From Nitrospirota bacterium (lineage in GTDB: Bacteria; Nitrospirota; Nitrospiria; Nitrospirales; UBA8639): a stretch of 10,598 bases of DNA. Position 1 is the first letter of the stretch. Every line of letters begins with the position of its first letter. Below the pieces are notes generated by a model. It was not told the origin of the DNA. It saw only the letters and a program-made list of their open reading frames with translations, and ran no database searches. The DNA is taken from NCBI GenBank assembly GCA_003235785.1, contig QJYE01000289.1, forward strand, positions 1 through 10,598. Reading direction: 5' to 3'. Position numbers and translations under genes: made by a program. Positions 1 through 7,408 of the stretch are shown piece after piece.

Positions 1-2
1 AT

Positions 3-1223
3 AAAGCACTTCAAAAGCAGCAGCAGCTCAAAAAAGGGGAAGTTGCTTCCATACGAGTCGATACTGACAAGATTGATAAACTCATTAATTTGGTGGGCGA
101 GTTGGTGATTACTCAATCGATGATTACCGATCTTGGTGAAAAATTTACGATGAGCCAATTGCCCCTGTTACAAGAACGAATTGTGCAATTAGAACGCAAT
201 ACGCGGGAGATTCAAGAGCGAGTCATGTCAATCCGGATGATGCCGATTGGATCGGCCTTTCATCGCTTCCCACGGTTGGTACGGGATCTGTCAGGAAAGA
301 GCGGTAAACAAATACAGTTGGTGATGTCTGGTGAGGAAACAGAACTGGATAAAACCTTGATCGAAGCTATCGGCGATCCGCTCACCCATCTGGTACGCAA
401 TTCTGCCGATCACGGGTTGGAAGGCCCCGAAGAACGCGTGGCCAACGGCAAGGCTGAACGAGGGACCATTCGCCTACATGCCTATCATGATGGCGGGAAT
501 ATTTGCATTGCGGTGCAGGATGATGGGCGAGGGCTGAACCGAGAAAAAATCGTCAAAAAGGCTATTGAACGGGGCTTAATTGCTGATGGGGCCACGATGA
601 GCGACGAAGATGTGTATCACCTCATTTTCCGTGCGGGATTTTCTACGGCTGATACCATTACGGACATCTCAGGTCGCGGAGTTGGAATGGATGTGGTGAA
701 ACGAAATATTGAGGGTCTGGGTGGGTCGGTTTCCATCGACAGTACGCCAGGAAAAGGTTCCAAACTCACACTCAAATTACCATTGACCTTAGCCATCATC
801 GACGGAATGACGGTTCGAGTTGGAGAAGATAACTATATTATTCCACTGATTACGGTGACTGAATCCATACGGCCCAAATCTGGTGAATTGCAGCGTATTG
901 TAGGGAAGGGAGAAGTGGTCAATCTACGAGGAGAATGGGTGCCGGTGGTCAGACTCTATGAAGTCTTCAATGTAACTCCGGAATATACCGATCCGGCCCA
1001 AGCCTTATTGGTGATTGTAGAAGCCGAAGGCCGACGAATCGCGGTGTTGGTGGATGAATTGACGGGGCAACAACAGGTCGTCATTAAGAGTTTGGAAGAA
1101 AATTACCGAAAGATCGAAGCCATTTCTGGTGCCACTATTTTAGGTGACGGCCAGGTCGCCTTGATTCTGGATGTGCCCGGATTGGCCAAACTCGCACGCG
1201 TCGGCCATACAGCGGCCGCCTAA
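3..1223 (+). CDS. cheA: Chemotaxis histidine kinase CheA, 3' part (P3-P4-P5)
   Basis: CheA autophosphorylates in response to MCP signals and passes phosphate to CheY and CheB. The gene is cut by the window start; the frame is open from base 3, giving 406 residues. The TTG at 90 lies inside the dimerisation helix and is not a start. In order: P3 dimerisation helices (about 50-300, beginning IRVDTDKIDKLINLVGEL); P4 ATPase with N box HLVRNSADHGLE (387-422), G1 box DDGRG (519-533), F-box region around FRAGFST, and G2 box GRGVGM (672-689); then P5, a CheW-like coupling domain from about 783, with NLRGEWVPVV near 921. All ATP-site motifs are intact. The P1 phosphoryl-accepting histidine and P2 domain are outside, so they cannot be assessed. 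The visible part has normal length for the family. cheW follows after 134 bases occupied by a heptad repeat hairpin. Confidence 0.97.
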   Translation, partial: KALQKQQQLKKGEVASIRVDTDKIDKLINLVGELVITQSMITDLGEKFTMSQLPLLQERIVQLERNTREIQERVMSIRMMPIGSAFHRFPRLVRDLSGKSGKQIQLVMSGEETELDKTLIEAIGDPLTHLVRNSADHGLEGPEERVANGKAERGTIRLHAYHDGGNICIAVQDDGRGLNREKIVKKAIERGLIADGATMSDEDVYHLIFRAGFSTADTITDISGRGVGMDVVKRNIEGLGGSVSIDSTPGKGSKLTLKLPLTLAIIDGMTVRVGEDNYIIPLITVTESIRPKSGELQRIVGKGEVVNLRGEWVPVVRLYEVFNVTPEYTDPAQALLVIVEAEGRRIAVLVDELTGQQQVVIKSLEENYRKIEAISGATILGDGQVALILDVPGLAKLARVGHTAAA

Positions 1224-1318
1224 CGAAGACGTGAAAAGTAAAACGTGAAACGTAAAAAGGAAGAAATCATAAGTAAAATCCATTTTGCCTTCACTTCTTT
1301 CTTTTAACTTTTTACTAG
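1224..1318 (+). repeat. Heptad-unit inverted repeat in the cheA-cheW gap
   Basis: The left, purine-rich arm (1231-1279) reads in 7-base steps: GTGAAAA, GTAAAAC, GTGAAAC, GTAAAAA, GGAAGAA, a degenerate ATCATAA, GTAAAAT. After CC at 1280-1281 the right, pyrimidine-rich arm runs to about 1315; its complement again gives heptads (GTAAAAA, GTTAAAA, GAAAGAA, GTGAAGG). Folded around 1280, about five heptads pair imperfectly. The repeat begins right after the cheA stop and ends about 30 bases before the cheW ribosome binding site. It is not a typical terminator: the stem is A-T rich with many mismatches. It belongs to the same family as 4597-4722, 9573-9689 and 10526-10581. Confidence 0.8.
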
Positions 1319-1357
1319 GGAAGTGATTGATGACGTACATAACCAAGGAGCGCAATC

Positions 1358-1873
1358 ATGTCCACGGCAACCATTGAACCCGCTGAGCAACAAGACATTC
1401 GGACCAGCTACTCTAACGGTGAGCAACAATTTCTGACCTTTAATCTTGCTGAGGAATATTATGGCGTGGACATCCTGAAGGTTCAGGAAATTAAAGGCTA
1501 TACGAATGTGACCAAGATTCCGAACACCCCCGCCTATCTCAAAGGAGTCCTGAACTTGCGTGGGACCATTGTTCCCATCGTTGATTTGCGGCTGAAATTC
1601 GGCATGGGGGTCACTGAGCCAACCTCGTTTACCGTGGTGGTCGTGGTGAATGTCCGCAATCGGGTCATGGGGTTTTTGGTCGATGCTGTCTCGGATGTGT
1701 TGGATTTGAATGCTAAGAATATCCAGGCTCCCCCGGATATGGGGACTACTGTTGATATTTCATTTGTGGCTGGAATCGGGAATGCCAATGACCGTTTGGT
1801 GACCCTCCTGGATATTGATCGGGTGCTCACGGAGGATGAAGTGGCTGATGTGATAGCGGTGACGGCTGAATAA
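1358..1873 (+). CDS. cheW: Chemotaxis coupling protein CheW
   Basis: This is a 171-residue cytoplasmic adaptor linking MCP tips to the CheA P5 domain. A single CheW domain spans residues about 22-160. Recognisable segments are EQQFLTFNLAEEYYGVDI, the NLRGTIVPIVDLR core (66-78, with the conserved NLRG arginine at 68), and the C-terminal VAGIG...LVTLLDIDRVL. The ATG at 1358 is preceded by AAGGAG (1345-1350) at a 7-base spacing, which fixes the start. The length is typical for CheW. It lies downstream of cheA on the same strand, so co-transcription is likely, across the heptad hairpin. The next gene is 503 bases away, so mcp transcription may have its own start. Confidence 0.96.
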   Translation: MSTATIEPAEQQDIRTSYSNGEQQFLTFNLAEEYYGVDILKVQEIKGYTNVTKIPNTPAYLKGVLNLRGTIVPIVDLRLKFGMGVTEPTSFTVVVVVNVRNRVMGFLVDAVSDVLDLNAKNIQAPPDMGTTVDISFVAGIGNANDRLVTLLDIDRVLTEDEVADVIAVTAE

Positions 1874-2376
1874 TTACAAGGCCTGAGCCATCATGCGTCA
1901 GCGCTAAAGCATTAGGTACTGCCCTTCACGTCTCATGCTATAGGACAACCACGAGTCCGGTTCCCATAGTTGGAGACTACACGACACGTATGAGGAAGAG
2001 GCATGAATCAAGAAATATAAAGGTTATGAGGGGCGAACAGATTCGAACCCTGGTGCCTCAAATAAGGCAATGCAAGGGTCGAGAGCAAAGACCAAGATGA
2101 TAGCTGGAGAAAAAATTGGGGAACCATGATGAATGGCCTGATGCCTACGGCGAGAAAATGGTGGAGCACCGGGAGTTGGAGTGAACAAGCCACACCCCCT
2201 GTCCTCTTTAGCCTTCCACAAGACCGCGCTATCAGAATCTAGCCACATGTTGCACGACCGAACGTCCTGCATGGTCATGCATGATGGTAGAGAAAAGTGG
2301 CAGGCAGGGATAGGGAAGCTCATCCGGTAATCTTCATGAGTGGCGTAGGCATCAACAACCAGAAGGCGAGGCTATT
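1874..2376. other. Gene-free gap between cheW and the first MCP
   Basis: No convincing gene is seen on either strand over 503 bases. Reverse-strand open frames here (up to 99 codons) show no recognisable domain and no good ribosome binding site. One short motif stands out: on the minus strand at about 2031-2052 the sequence CAGGGTTCGAATCTG followed by TTCGCCC resembles a tRNA T-arm and acceptor 3' strand with two bases missing from the T-stem. No matching 5' half (GGGCGAA on the minus strand) is seen nearby. I found no heptad repeat and no strong promoter or terminator. The gap may hold the promoter for the receptor genes. Confidence 0.5.
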
Positions 2377-4590
2377 ATGAACAGCATTATCAGTAAAATT
2401 TTTAGTTGGGGAATTGCCACCAAATTGGTGGTGTTGTTTGCCATCTTTGGCATCGTGCCTATGGCGGCGGTCGGGTATCTGGGCAGTTCGGCTACAGGGG
2501 AGATGGAGATGGCGGCCGGACTACGGGTCCAGGCTACGGCGGAAAACATTGCGGATAAAATCGACCGAAATTTGTTCGAACGCTATGGCGATCCGCAATC
2601 CTTTGGGCTCAACAAAATTGTGGGCGAACGCTACCATTGGTACTCCAAGGAAAATAACGCGATTGCCGATGCCATGAACCAATACGTGGCGACTTCCGGA
2701 ATTTATTACTTGACGATCTTGGTGGACCCGGTCGGCGATGTGATGGCCGTCAATTCGAAAGATGCCAAGGGCAATCCGATCGATACCACCGCCTTGTATG
2801 ACAAGAAATATGCGGAAACGCCATGGTTTAAGGCTGTGCAAGCCAAAGAATTCACGACGAAGCAGCCTTTTACGGCGGCGGGCAATGATACCGCGACGGG
2901 GACCTTCATTGAAGATGTGCATGTGGATGAGGATGTGAAGGCCGTCTATACCGGGGATGACGGGTTGACGTTGGGCTTCTCAGCCCCGGTATACGTGGAT
3001 GGTGATTTAATCGGCTATTGGAGCAATCGGGTCAAGTTTTCCCTAGTGGAAGAAATCGTGCAAACCGCCTATCAGGAACTCAAAGGGGCTGGCTGGCCAG
3101 GGTCGGAGATCACGCTACTGGGGAATAAAGGGCAGGTCATTGTGGATTATGATCCCTCCAATCAAGGGAAGGTAGACATGACCCATGACTTTGAGAAAGT
3201 TCTGTTTAATCTCAATTTGGCAGAAATTGGCCTGGAAACAGCTAAGGCCGCAGTGGCCGGGAAAACTGGGTTTGAGATGGCGCTCCATGCCAGGAAGGAC
3301 ATCTGGCAAATGGTAGGCTATACCCATCTGAAAGGGGCGTTGGGTTATCCGGGAATGAATTGGTCCGTGCTGGTCAGGATTCCCAAAGCCGAGGCTGCGG
3401 CGGCGGCTATCGCCTTCAATCGCAATTTAATGCTGACGGCCGTGTTCTGCTTAGGGTTGATTCTGGTGGTGGGCTTGGTGGTGGGCCGTAAAGGCGCGGC
3501 CAGTATTAATCAAGTCAGCAAGGTGGCCCAGCGAGCCGCAGAGGGTGATTTGACCCCCCGGGTCACCGTGTCGTCCAAGGATGAATTAGGGACGTTGGGG
3601 GCGGCGATGAATGAGATGTTGGATAATATTGCCAATGTGGTGGGAGAGGTGCGCCAAGCGGCCGATCATGTCTCGACCGCTTCTAGTGAAATCACTCAAG
3701 GCAATGAGGAGCTGTCGCAACGCACGTCGGCGCAAGCCGGGGCGTTAGAAGAGACCAGTGCGTCGATGGAAGAGATGACTTCCACCATCAAACAAAATGC
3801 TGATAATGCCAAGCAGGCGAATCAATTGGCCGTCACCGCTCGCGAAGTCGCCGAAAAGGGTGGCGCGGTCACGGATAAAGCTGTGAGTGCCATGAATGAA
3901 ATCAACAAAAGCAGTAAAAAAATTGCGGATATTATTAATGTGATTGATGAGATTGCCTTCCAAACGAACCTCTTGGCCTTGAATGCAGCGGTCGAGGCAG
4001 CCCGGGCCGGTGAGCAAGGCAGAGGGTTTGCCGTGGTGGCCTCGGAAGTCCGGAACCTGGCGCAGCGTTCGGCCACAGCAGCCAAGGAGATCAAAGCTCT
4101 CATTAACGAGTCGGTGCAGAAAGTTGGTGATGGTAGTGACTTGGTGAATCAATCGGGTCAAACCCTTTCTGAGATTGTCAACTCGGTGAAGCGGGTGACG
4201 GACATCATTGCTGAAATCAGTGCGGCCTCTCAGGAGCAGGCCAGCGGCATAGATCAGGTGAATAAAGCCGTGATGCAAATGGATCAAGGTACGCAACAAA
4301 ATGCGGCTCTCGTGGAGGAGGCAACATCCGCCTCCCAATCCATGAAACAGCAAGCCGGGGCACTTTTGGAGCAAGTGGCGTTCTTTAAGATCACTGAAGC
4401 CAGTTTGGGCTTGGCCCCACGTGGGCCCATGCGGCAGACCGGCGAAATTAAACCGATCCCAACGCCAAAAGCGAAGGCCCCTAGCCACGACAAGGTGCCG
4501 GTCAAAGCTGCGCCACAACCAGTGGGGGTCGGGAGCGGTAATGGAAAAAGTGCCTCGAAAGGGGACGATGACTTTTTTGAAGAATTCTAA
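2377..4590 (+). CDS. Methyl-accepting chemotaxis protein with dCache-like periplasmic sensor
   Basis: This 737-residue transmembrane receptor controls CheA through CheW. Domains: short cytoplasmic N-terminus; membrane helix 1 at about 17-36; periplasmic region about 40-340, Cache-like (segments YYLTILVDPVGDVMAVNS at 110-127, YAETPWFKAV at 145-154, FSAPVYVDGDLIGYWSNRV at 201-219); membrane helix 2 at about 351-370; HAMP about 371-425; signalling hairpin about 440-670 with tip VIDEIAFQTNLLALNAAVEA and methylation segment LEETSASMEEMT. The hairpin aligns without gaps to the enteric Tsr type (36H class). A proline-, lysine- and glycine-rich linker of about 60 residues leads to a terminal FFEEF, a likely CheR tether. 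The arginine expected in the R-x-W-Y motif of amino-acid-binding dCache domains is threonine here (T-P-W-F), so the ligand is unknown. ATG 2377 has only weak AAGG/GAGG sites upstream (2363-2371). Confidence 0.95.
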   Translation: MNSIISKIFSWGIATKLVVLFAIFGIVPMAAVGYLGSSATGEMEMAAGLRVQATAENIADKIDRNLFERYGDPQSFGLNKIVGERYHWYSKENNAIADAMNQYVATSGIYYLTILVDPVGDVMAVNSKDAKGNPIDTTALYDKKYAETPWFKAVQAKEFTTKQPFTAAGNDTATGTFIEDVHVDEDVKAVYTGDDGLTLGFSAPVYVDGDLIGYWSNRVKFSLVEEIVQTAYQELKGAGWPGSEITLLGNKGQVIVDYDPSNQGKVDMTHDFEKVLFNLNLAEIGLETAKAAVAGKTGFEMALHARKDIWQMVGYTHLKGALGYPGMNWSVLVRIPKAEAAAAAIAFNRNLMLTAVFCLGLILVVGLVVGRKGAASINQVSKVAQRAAEGDLTPRVTVSSKDELGTLGAAMNEMLDNIANVVGEVRQAADHVSTASSEITQGNEELSQRTSAQAGALEETSASMEEMTSTIKQNADNAKQANQLAVTAREVAEKGGAVTDKAVSAMNEINKSSKKIADIINVIDEIAFQTNLLALNAAVEAARAGEQGRGFAVVASEVRNLAQRSATAAKEIKALINESVQKVGDGSDLVNQSGQTLSEIVNSVKRVTDIIAEISAASQEQASGIDQVNKAVMQMDQGTQQNAALVEEATSASQSMKQQAGALLEQVAFFKITEASLGLAPRGPMRQTGEIKPIPTPKAKAPSHDKVPVKAAPQPVGVGSGNGKSASKGDDDFFEEF

Positions 4591-4596
4591 ACATCA

Positions 4597-4722
4597 GTAA
4601 GGAGTGAAGAGTGAAGAGTAAGGAGTAAGGAAATAAGGGTGAGGAGTATGGAGAAAATCTGACTGCATTTTTCTTCCCGCTCCTGACTCCTTACTCTTCA
4701 CTTTTTACTTCTGACTCTTCAC
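4597..4722 (+). repeat. Heptad-unit inverted repeat in the mcp-mcp gap
   Basis: This is the clearest member of the family. The purine arm holds eight units in unbroken 7-base phase from 4597 to 4652: GTAAGGA, GTGAAGA, GTGAAGA, GTAAGGA, GTAAGGA, AATAAGG, GTGAGGA, GTATGGA. After a 28-base centre, the pyrimidine arm 4681-4722 is exactly six heptads; its complement reads GTGAAGA, GTCAGAA, GTAAAAA, GTGAAGA, GTAAGGA, GTCAGGA. The arms can pair over about 40 bases. The repeat starts 7 bases after the upstream stop and ends 5 bases before the AAGGAGG of the next gene, so it fills the gap almost exactly. Confidence 0.9.
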
Positions 4723-4744
4723 ATTTCAAGGAGGACCAAGAATT

Positions 4745-6565
4745 ATGAAAGTGGGTACACAGGGAAAATGGAATGAATTAGGCATTGGGCCAAAAGTGGT
4801 TGTGAGCACATTGATTGTTTTTGCCGGCCTCTTGGGCGCTGGGGCCTATTTTCTGGGCCAGCAATTACAGGGTGACCTCAATCGTGTGTTAGCCACTCAA
4901 GCCTCGATCATTGAAAAACAGATTCAAGTCACCCGTGCGTATGTCGCAAAACAATTTGTCGTCAAGGCCAAGGGGGCTGGTATGAACGTCAGTATGGAAC
5001 ATGACGCCCCTGATACAATTCCTTTCCCTGCCACGTTTACTCGAGAAACCTCTGAAACGCTGGCGAACGAAGGGGTCTACAATGCTCGCGTGATTAGTGC
5101 GACCCCCTTGAATGTGGCGAATGGTCCTCGAGATAGCTTTGAACAACAGGCTCTAGAAGCACTGGCTACCGGTCAGACCGAGTTTACGAGTATTGAGTCG
5201 GTGAATGGGGCCATGATGTTTCGGCGGGCTACGCCAGATTTTGCCAGTGTCAAAGCCTGCGTGTCCTGTCATGATGGCAAACAAGTGGGGGATATGTTAG
5301 GGGCCGTGTCCGTGCAGATTCCCATGGATGCTCCCATGGCGCACCTCAATAGTAATTTGAATAGCATGTACCTAGGGATTATCGGAGTGGGTTTTGTGAC
5401 GATGGTCTTGTTGTATGTGTTGCTCAGAAAGTTTGTCGTCATGCCCATGAAAGAATTAGAAGCGATGGCTGCAAAAGCCAAAGAAGGTGATCTCTCAGCA
5501 CGGACTATGGTGGTCACCCGGGATGAAATTGGACGAACTGGGGAATCCTTTAATGCGATGTTTGATCGAGTCGGGGAAGTGGTTCAGTCCGTGAAATCGG
5601 CCGTATCGGGAATTACCACAGGCACCAGAGAAATTTCACAGGGCAATGAAGATCTGTCACAACGGACATCCGCTCAGGCGGGCGCGTTAGAGGAGACCAG
5701 TGCGTCGATGGAAGAGATGACCTCCACTATCAAGCAAAACGCCGATAATGCCAAACAGGCGAATCAATTGGCCGTCACGGCGCGTGAAGTAGCCGAAAGA
5801 GGTGGCGCGGTCACGGAAAAAGCCGTCAATGCCATGGATGAAATCAATAAGAGCAGTAAAAAGATCGCGGATATTATCAATGTGATTGATGAGATCGCGT
5901 TCCAAACGAATCTCCTGGCATTGAATGCAGCGGTCGAGGCAGCCCGGGCGGGTGAGCAGGGTCGAGGCTTCGCGGTGGTGGCCTCGGAAGTGCGGAACCT
6001 GGCACAACGTTCGGCTACCGCAGCCAAGGAGATTAAAGCATTGATCAATGAGTCGGTTGAGAAAGTGGGTGATGGCAGTGCTCTTGTGAATCAATCGGGC
6101 CAAACCCTTTCCGAAATCGTTGATTCAGTGAAACGGGTGACGGATATCATTGCGGAGATCAGTGCGGCGTCCCAGGAGCAGGCGAGCGGCATAGATCAGG
6201 TCAATAAGGCTGTGATGCAAATGGATCAAGGCACGCAACAAAATGCGGCGCTTGTGGAACAAGCCACCTCAGCGTCACAATCCATGAAGCAACAAGCCGA
6301 AGACCTGTTGCAGCAAGTTGAGTTTTTTAAGGTCCAGACTGAGTCCGGGTCTCAACGTTCGGAGCCCATGTCGAAAACCGGCTCATCTGTTCACGCTCAA
6401 TCGACCAGCGGAACGGGATCTCAATCTTCTCGTGCGGCCTCGTCTGTTTCTCGTAAAGCTCAGGGAAAGCATTCCCCCACTAAAAAAGAGGTGGCTGTGG
6501 GTGTTGGGAGTTCGGGGTCCAACGGGCATAAAAAGCCAGGGGATGATTTTTTTGAAGAATTTTAG
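4745..6565 (+). CDS. Haem c-binding methyl-accepting chemotaxis protein (DUF3365 sensor)
   Basis: This 606-residue receptor probably senses redox state or a small haem ligand. Domains: membrane helix 1 at about 18-38; periplasmic DUF3365 (Tll0287-like) domain about 40-205, recognised by FTRETSETLANEGVYNARVI, PLNVAN..DSFEQQAL and the haem motif CVSCH at 172-176; membrane helix 2 at about 208-228; HAMP about 229-282; signalling hairpin about 299-529 with the same tip as the upstream MCP; a Ser/Gly/Lys-rich linker; terminal FFEEF. The haem cysteines lie before helix 2, hence outside the cytoplasmic membrane, where c-type haem is attached. The start is well supported: AAGGAGG (4728-4734) ends 10 bases before ATG 4745. 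The hairpin differs from that of the upstream MCP at about 13 of 231 residues, while the sensor halves are unrelated. The signal sensed is an inference. Confidence 0.93.
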   Translation: MKVGTQGKWNELGIGPKVVVSTLIVFAGLLGAGAYFLGQQLQGDLNRVLATQASIIEKQIQVTRAYVAKQFVVKAKGAGMNVSMEHDAPDTIPFPATFTRETSETLANEGVYNARVISATPLNVANGPRDSFEQQALEALATGQTEFTSIESVNGAMMFRRATPDFASVKACVSCHDGKQVGDMLGAVSVQIPMDAPMAHLNSNLNSMYLGIIGVGFVTMVLLYVLLRKFVVMPMKELEAMAAKAKEGDLSARTMVVTRDEIGRTGESFNAMFDRVGEVVQSVKSAVSGITTGTREISQGNEDLSQRTSAQAGALEETSASMEEMTSTIKQNADNAKQANQLAVTAREVAERGGAVTEKAVNAMDEINKSSKKIADIINVIDEIAFQTNLLALNAAVEAARAGEQGRGFAVVASEVRNLAQRSATAAKEIKALINESVEKVGDGSALVNQSGQTLSEIVDSVKRVTDIIAEISAASQEQASGIDQVNKAVMQMDQGTQQNAALVEQATSASQSMKQQAEDLLQQVEFFKVQTESGSQRSEPMSKTGSSVHAQSTSGTGSQSSRAASSVSRKAQGKHSPTKKEVAVGVGSSGSNGHKKPGDDFFEEF

Positions 6566-6606
6566 AAGACTGCTCATAACTTGGAGCTGGGCGAAGAGGG
6601 GAAATC

Positions 6607-6666
6607 ATGACTTCCACTTCAACGCCTGTGAAATTCTCTCCTAAAGTTGGATCCATTTTTTTCTAA
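6607..6666 (+). CDS. Possible 19-residue leader ORF
   Basis: ATG 6607 follows GAGGGG (6596-6601) and encodes 19 residues (MTSTSTPVKFSPKVGSIFF) ending in TAA at 6664. It lies in the 238-base leader between the haem MCP and the DUF3365 cytochrome. I recognise no family. It could be a chance open frame; only the ribosome-binding-site-like sequence and position support it. Confidence 0.12.
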   Translation: MTSTSTPVKFSPKVGSIFF

Positions 6667-6684
6667 AAACCTGAGGAGGATTCT

Positions 6685-6771
6685 ATGAGACCGTTTATTA
6701 ACATTGTGTTTGAACCTGGTTATGGAGGAAATACTGAATGTTCCATAACCATGTCGGACTTATTTGCATGA
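6685..6771 (+). CDS. Possible 28-residue leader ORF
   Basis: ATG 6685 is preceded by a strong GAGGAGGA (6673-6680) and encodes 28 residues beginning MRPFINIVFEPGYGG and ending at TGA 6769-6771. No homology is recognised. It overlaps, in another frame, the upstream in-frame extension of the cytochrome gene, so both cannot be used at full length. Translation here could couple to, or modulate, the gene starting at 6804. A strong Shine-Dalgarno alone is thin evidence. Confidence 0.22.
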   Translation: MRPFINIVFEPGYGGNTECSITMSDLFA

Positions 6772-6803
6772 TGTTTCCCTACACTTACAAGAGGAGGATG
6801 GGT

Positions 6804-7343
6804 ATGAGGAGATGGACTGTATTTTCACTAATGTTTGTCATGTTAGGTCTTGGCTCTGCCTTGGTTGCGCCGATCGGTCTAGCCGCAGACGCGGCCAAGG
6901 AGATGGCGGCCAAGTACATCTTAGCCACCTCTAAGGCTGCAAGAACGGTGTATATCAAGGGAATTATGGCCGACGCGACCAAAGGTGGAATGAAACCGAC
7001 TGAAGATTGGGTGAAGGATGACCACGGCATGATGCTGCCGGCTCAATTCGTAAAAGAACTCGGAAAGGAAATAAAAGAGTTTGATTTGTCTTTGGTTGGG
7101 ACCGATCCCTTGTATGCCTCCAATGTCGCGAAAAGTGCCAAGGAAAAGGACATGCTCGTGGAATTAGCCAAAGGAAAAGAAAAAGTGTTAGTTGTGGATG
7201 ATGGCGGAGTTACCGTCGGCATGTCGGCCGATTATGCTATCGTCGACAGTTGTGCGGATTGCCATAATAAACACCCCAAAACCACCAAAAAAGATTGGAA
7301 GAAAGGTGATTTTATGGGCGCCATTGTGGTGCGACTGAGATAA
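6804..7343 (+). CDS. Secreted DUF3365 c-type haem protein
   Basis: This is a 179-residue periplasmic protein with one haem c site. ATG 6804 is chosen because GAGGAGG (6791-6797) sits 6 bases upstream and the product then begins with a compact signal peptide (MRRWTVFSLMFVMLGLGSAL..., cleavage probably near LAA-DA, about residue 28-30). An in-frame ATG at 6738 would add 22 residues before the signal peptide and is less likely. The mature part is a DUF3365 domain: AAKYILATSKAARTVY, MLPAQFVKEL, then CADCH at 150-154 and a lysine-rich C-terminus ending FMGAIVVRLR. The same domain is the sensor of the upstream MCP, without the membrane helices. A terminator follows 30 bases after the stop. Its function is unknown: it may be a soluble electron carrier, redox or gas sensor, or a partner of the haem MCP. 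Confidence 0.88.
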   Translation: MRRWTVFSLMFVMLGLGSALVAPIGLAADAAKEMAAKYILATSKAARTVYIKGIMADATKGGMKPTEDWVKDDHGMMLPAQFVKELGKEIKEFDLSLVGTDPLYASNVAKSAKEKDMLVELAKGKEKVLVVDDGGVTVGMSADYAIVDSCADCHNKHPKTTKKDWKKGDFMGAIVVRLR

Positions 7344-7373
7344 TTAAGTTTTAAGATCATTTCTTTCAAGAGT

Positions 7374-7408
7374 GGCGGGGGAGGGCTTAGGTCCCTTCCT
7401 CGCCTTTT
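7374..7408 (+). terminator. Rho-independent terminator after the DUF3365 gene
   Basis: A 12-bp stem is formed by GGCGGGGGAGGG (7374-7385) and CCCTTCCTCGCC (7393-7404), all pairs formed with two G-U wobbles. It has a 7-base loop and is followed by TTTT then a pyrimidine-rich run. It probably ends transcription from the che/mcp/cytochrome unit. Confidence 0.85.

Noticed and set aside
90..92. TTG as start of the cheA fragment
   Set aside because: The frame is open to the window edge and the residues before it (IRVDTDKIDKLINL) are conserved CheA P3 sequence.
3745..4518. Long minus-strand open frame (257 codons) and a similar one at 5687-6103
   Set aside because: Both lie antisense to the conserved MCP signalling domains and mirror each other only because those domains are near-identical. 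They have no recognisable domain or supported start.
4597..4722. Heptad arrays as a CRISPR array
   Set aside because: Units are 7 bases with no spacers, and no cas genes are present.
6318..6644. 108-codon + strand open frame over the end of the haem MCP
   Set aside because: It is out of frame with the MCP tail and basic and low in information, an artefact of the Ser/Gly-rich linker coding sequence.
6738..6803. Upstream ATG 6738 as start of the DUF3365 cytochrome
   Set aside because: It has a fair GGAGG, but it would put 22 extra residues before the signal peptide; ATG 6804 has a better ribosome site and a compact signal peptide.
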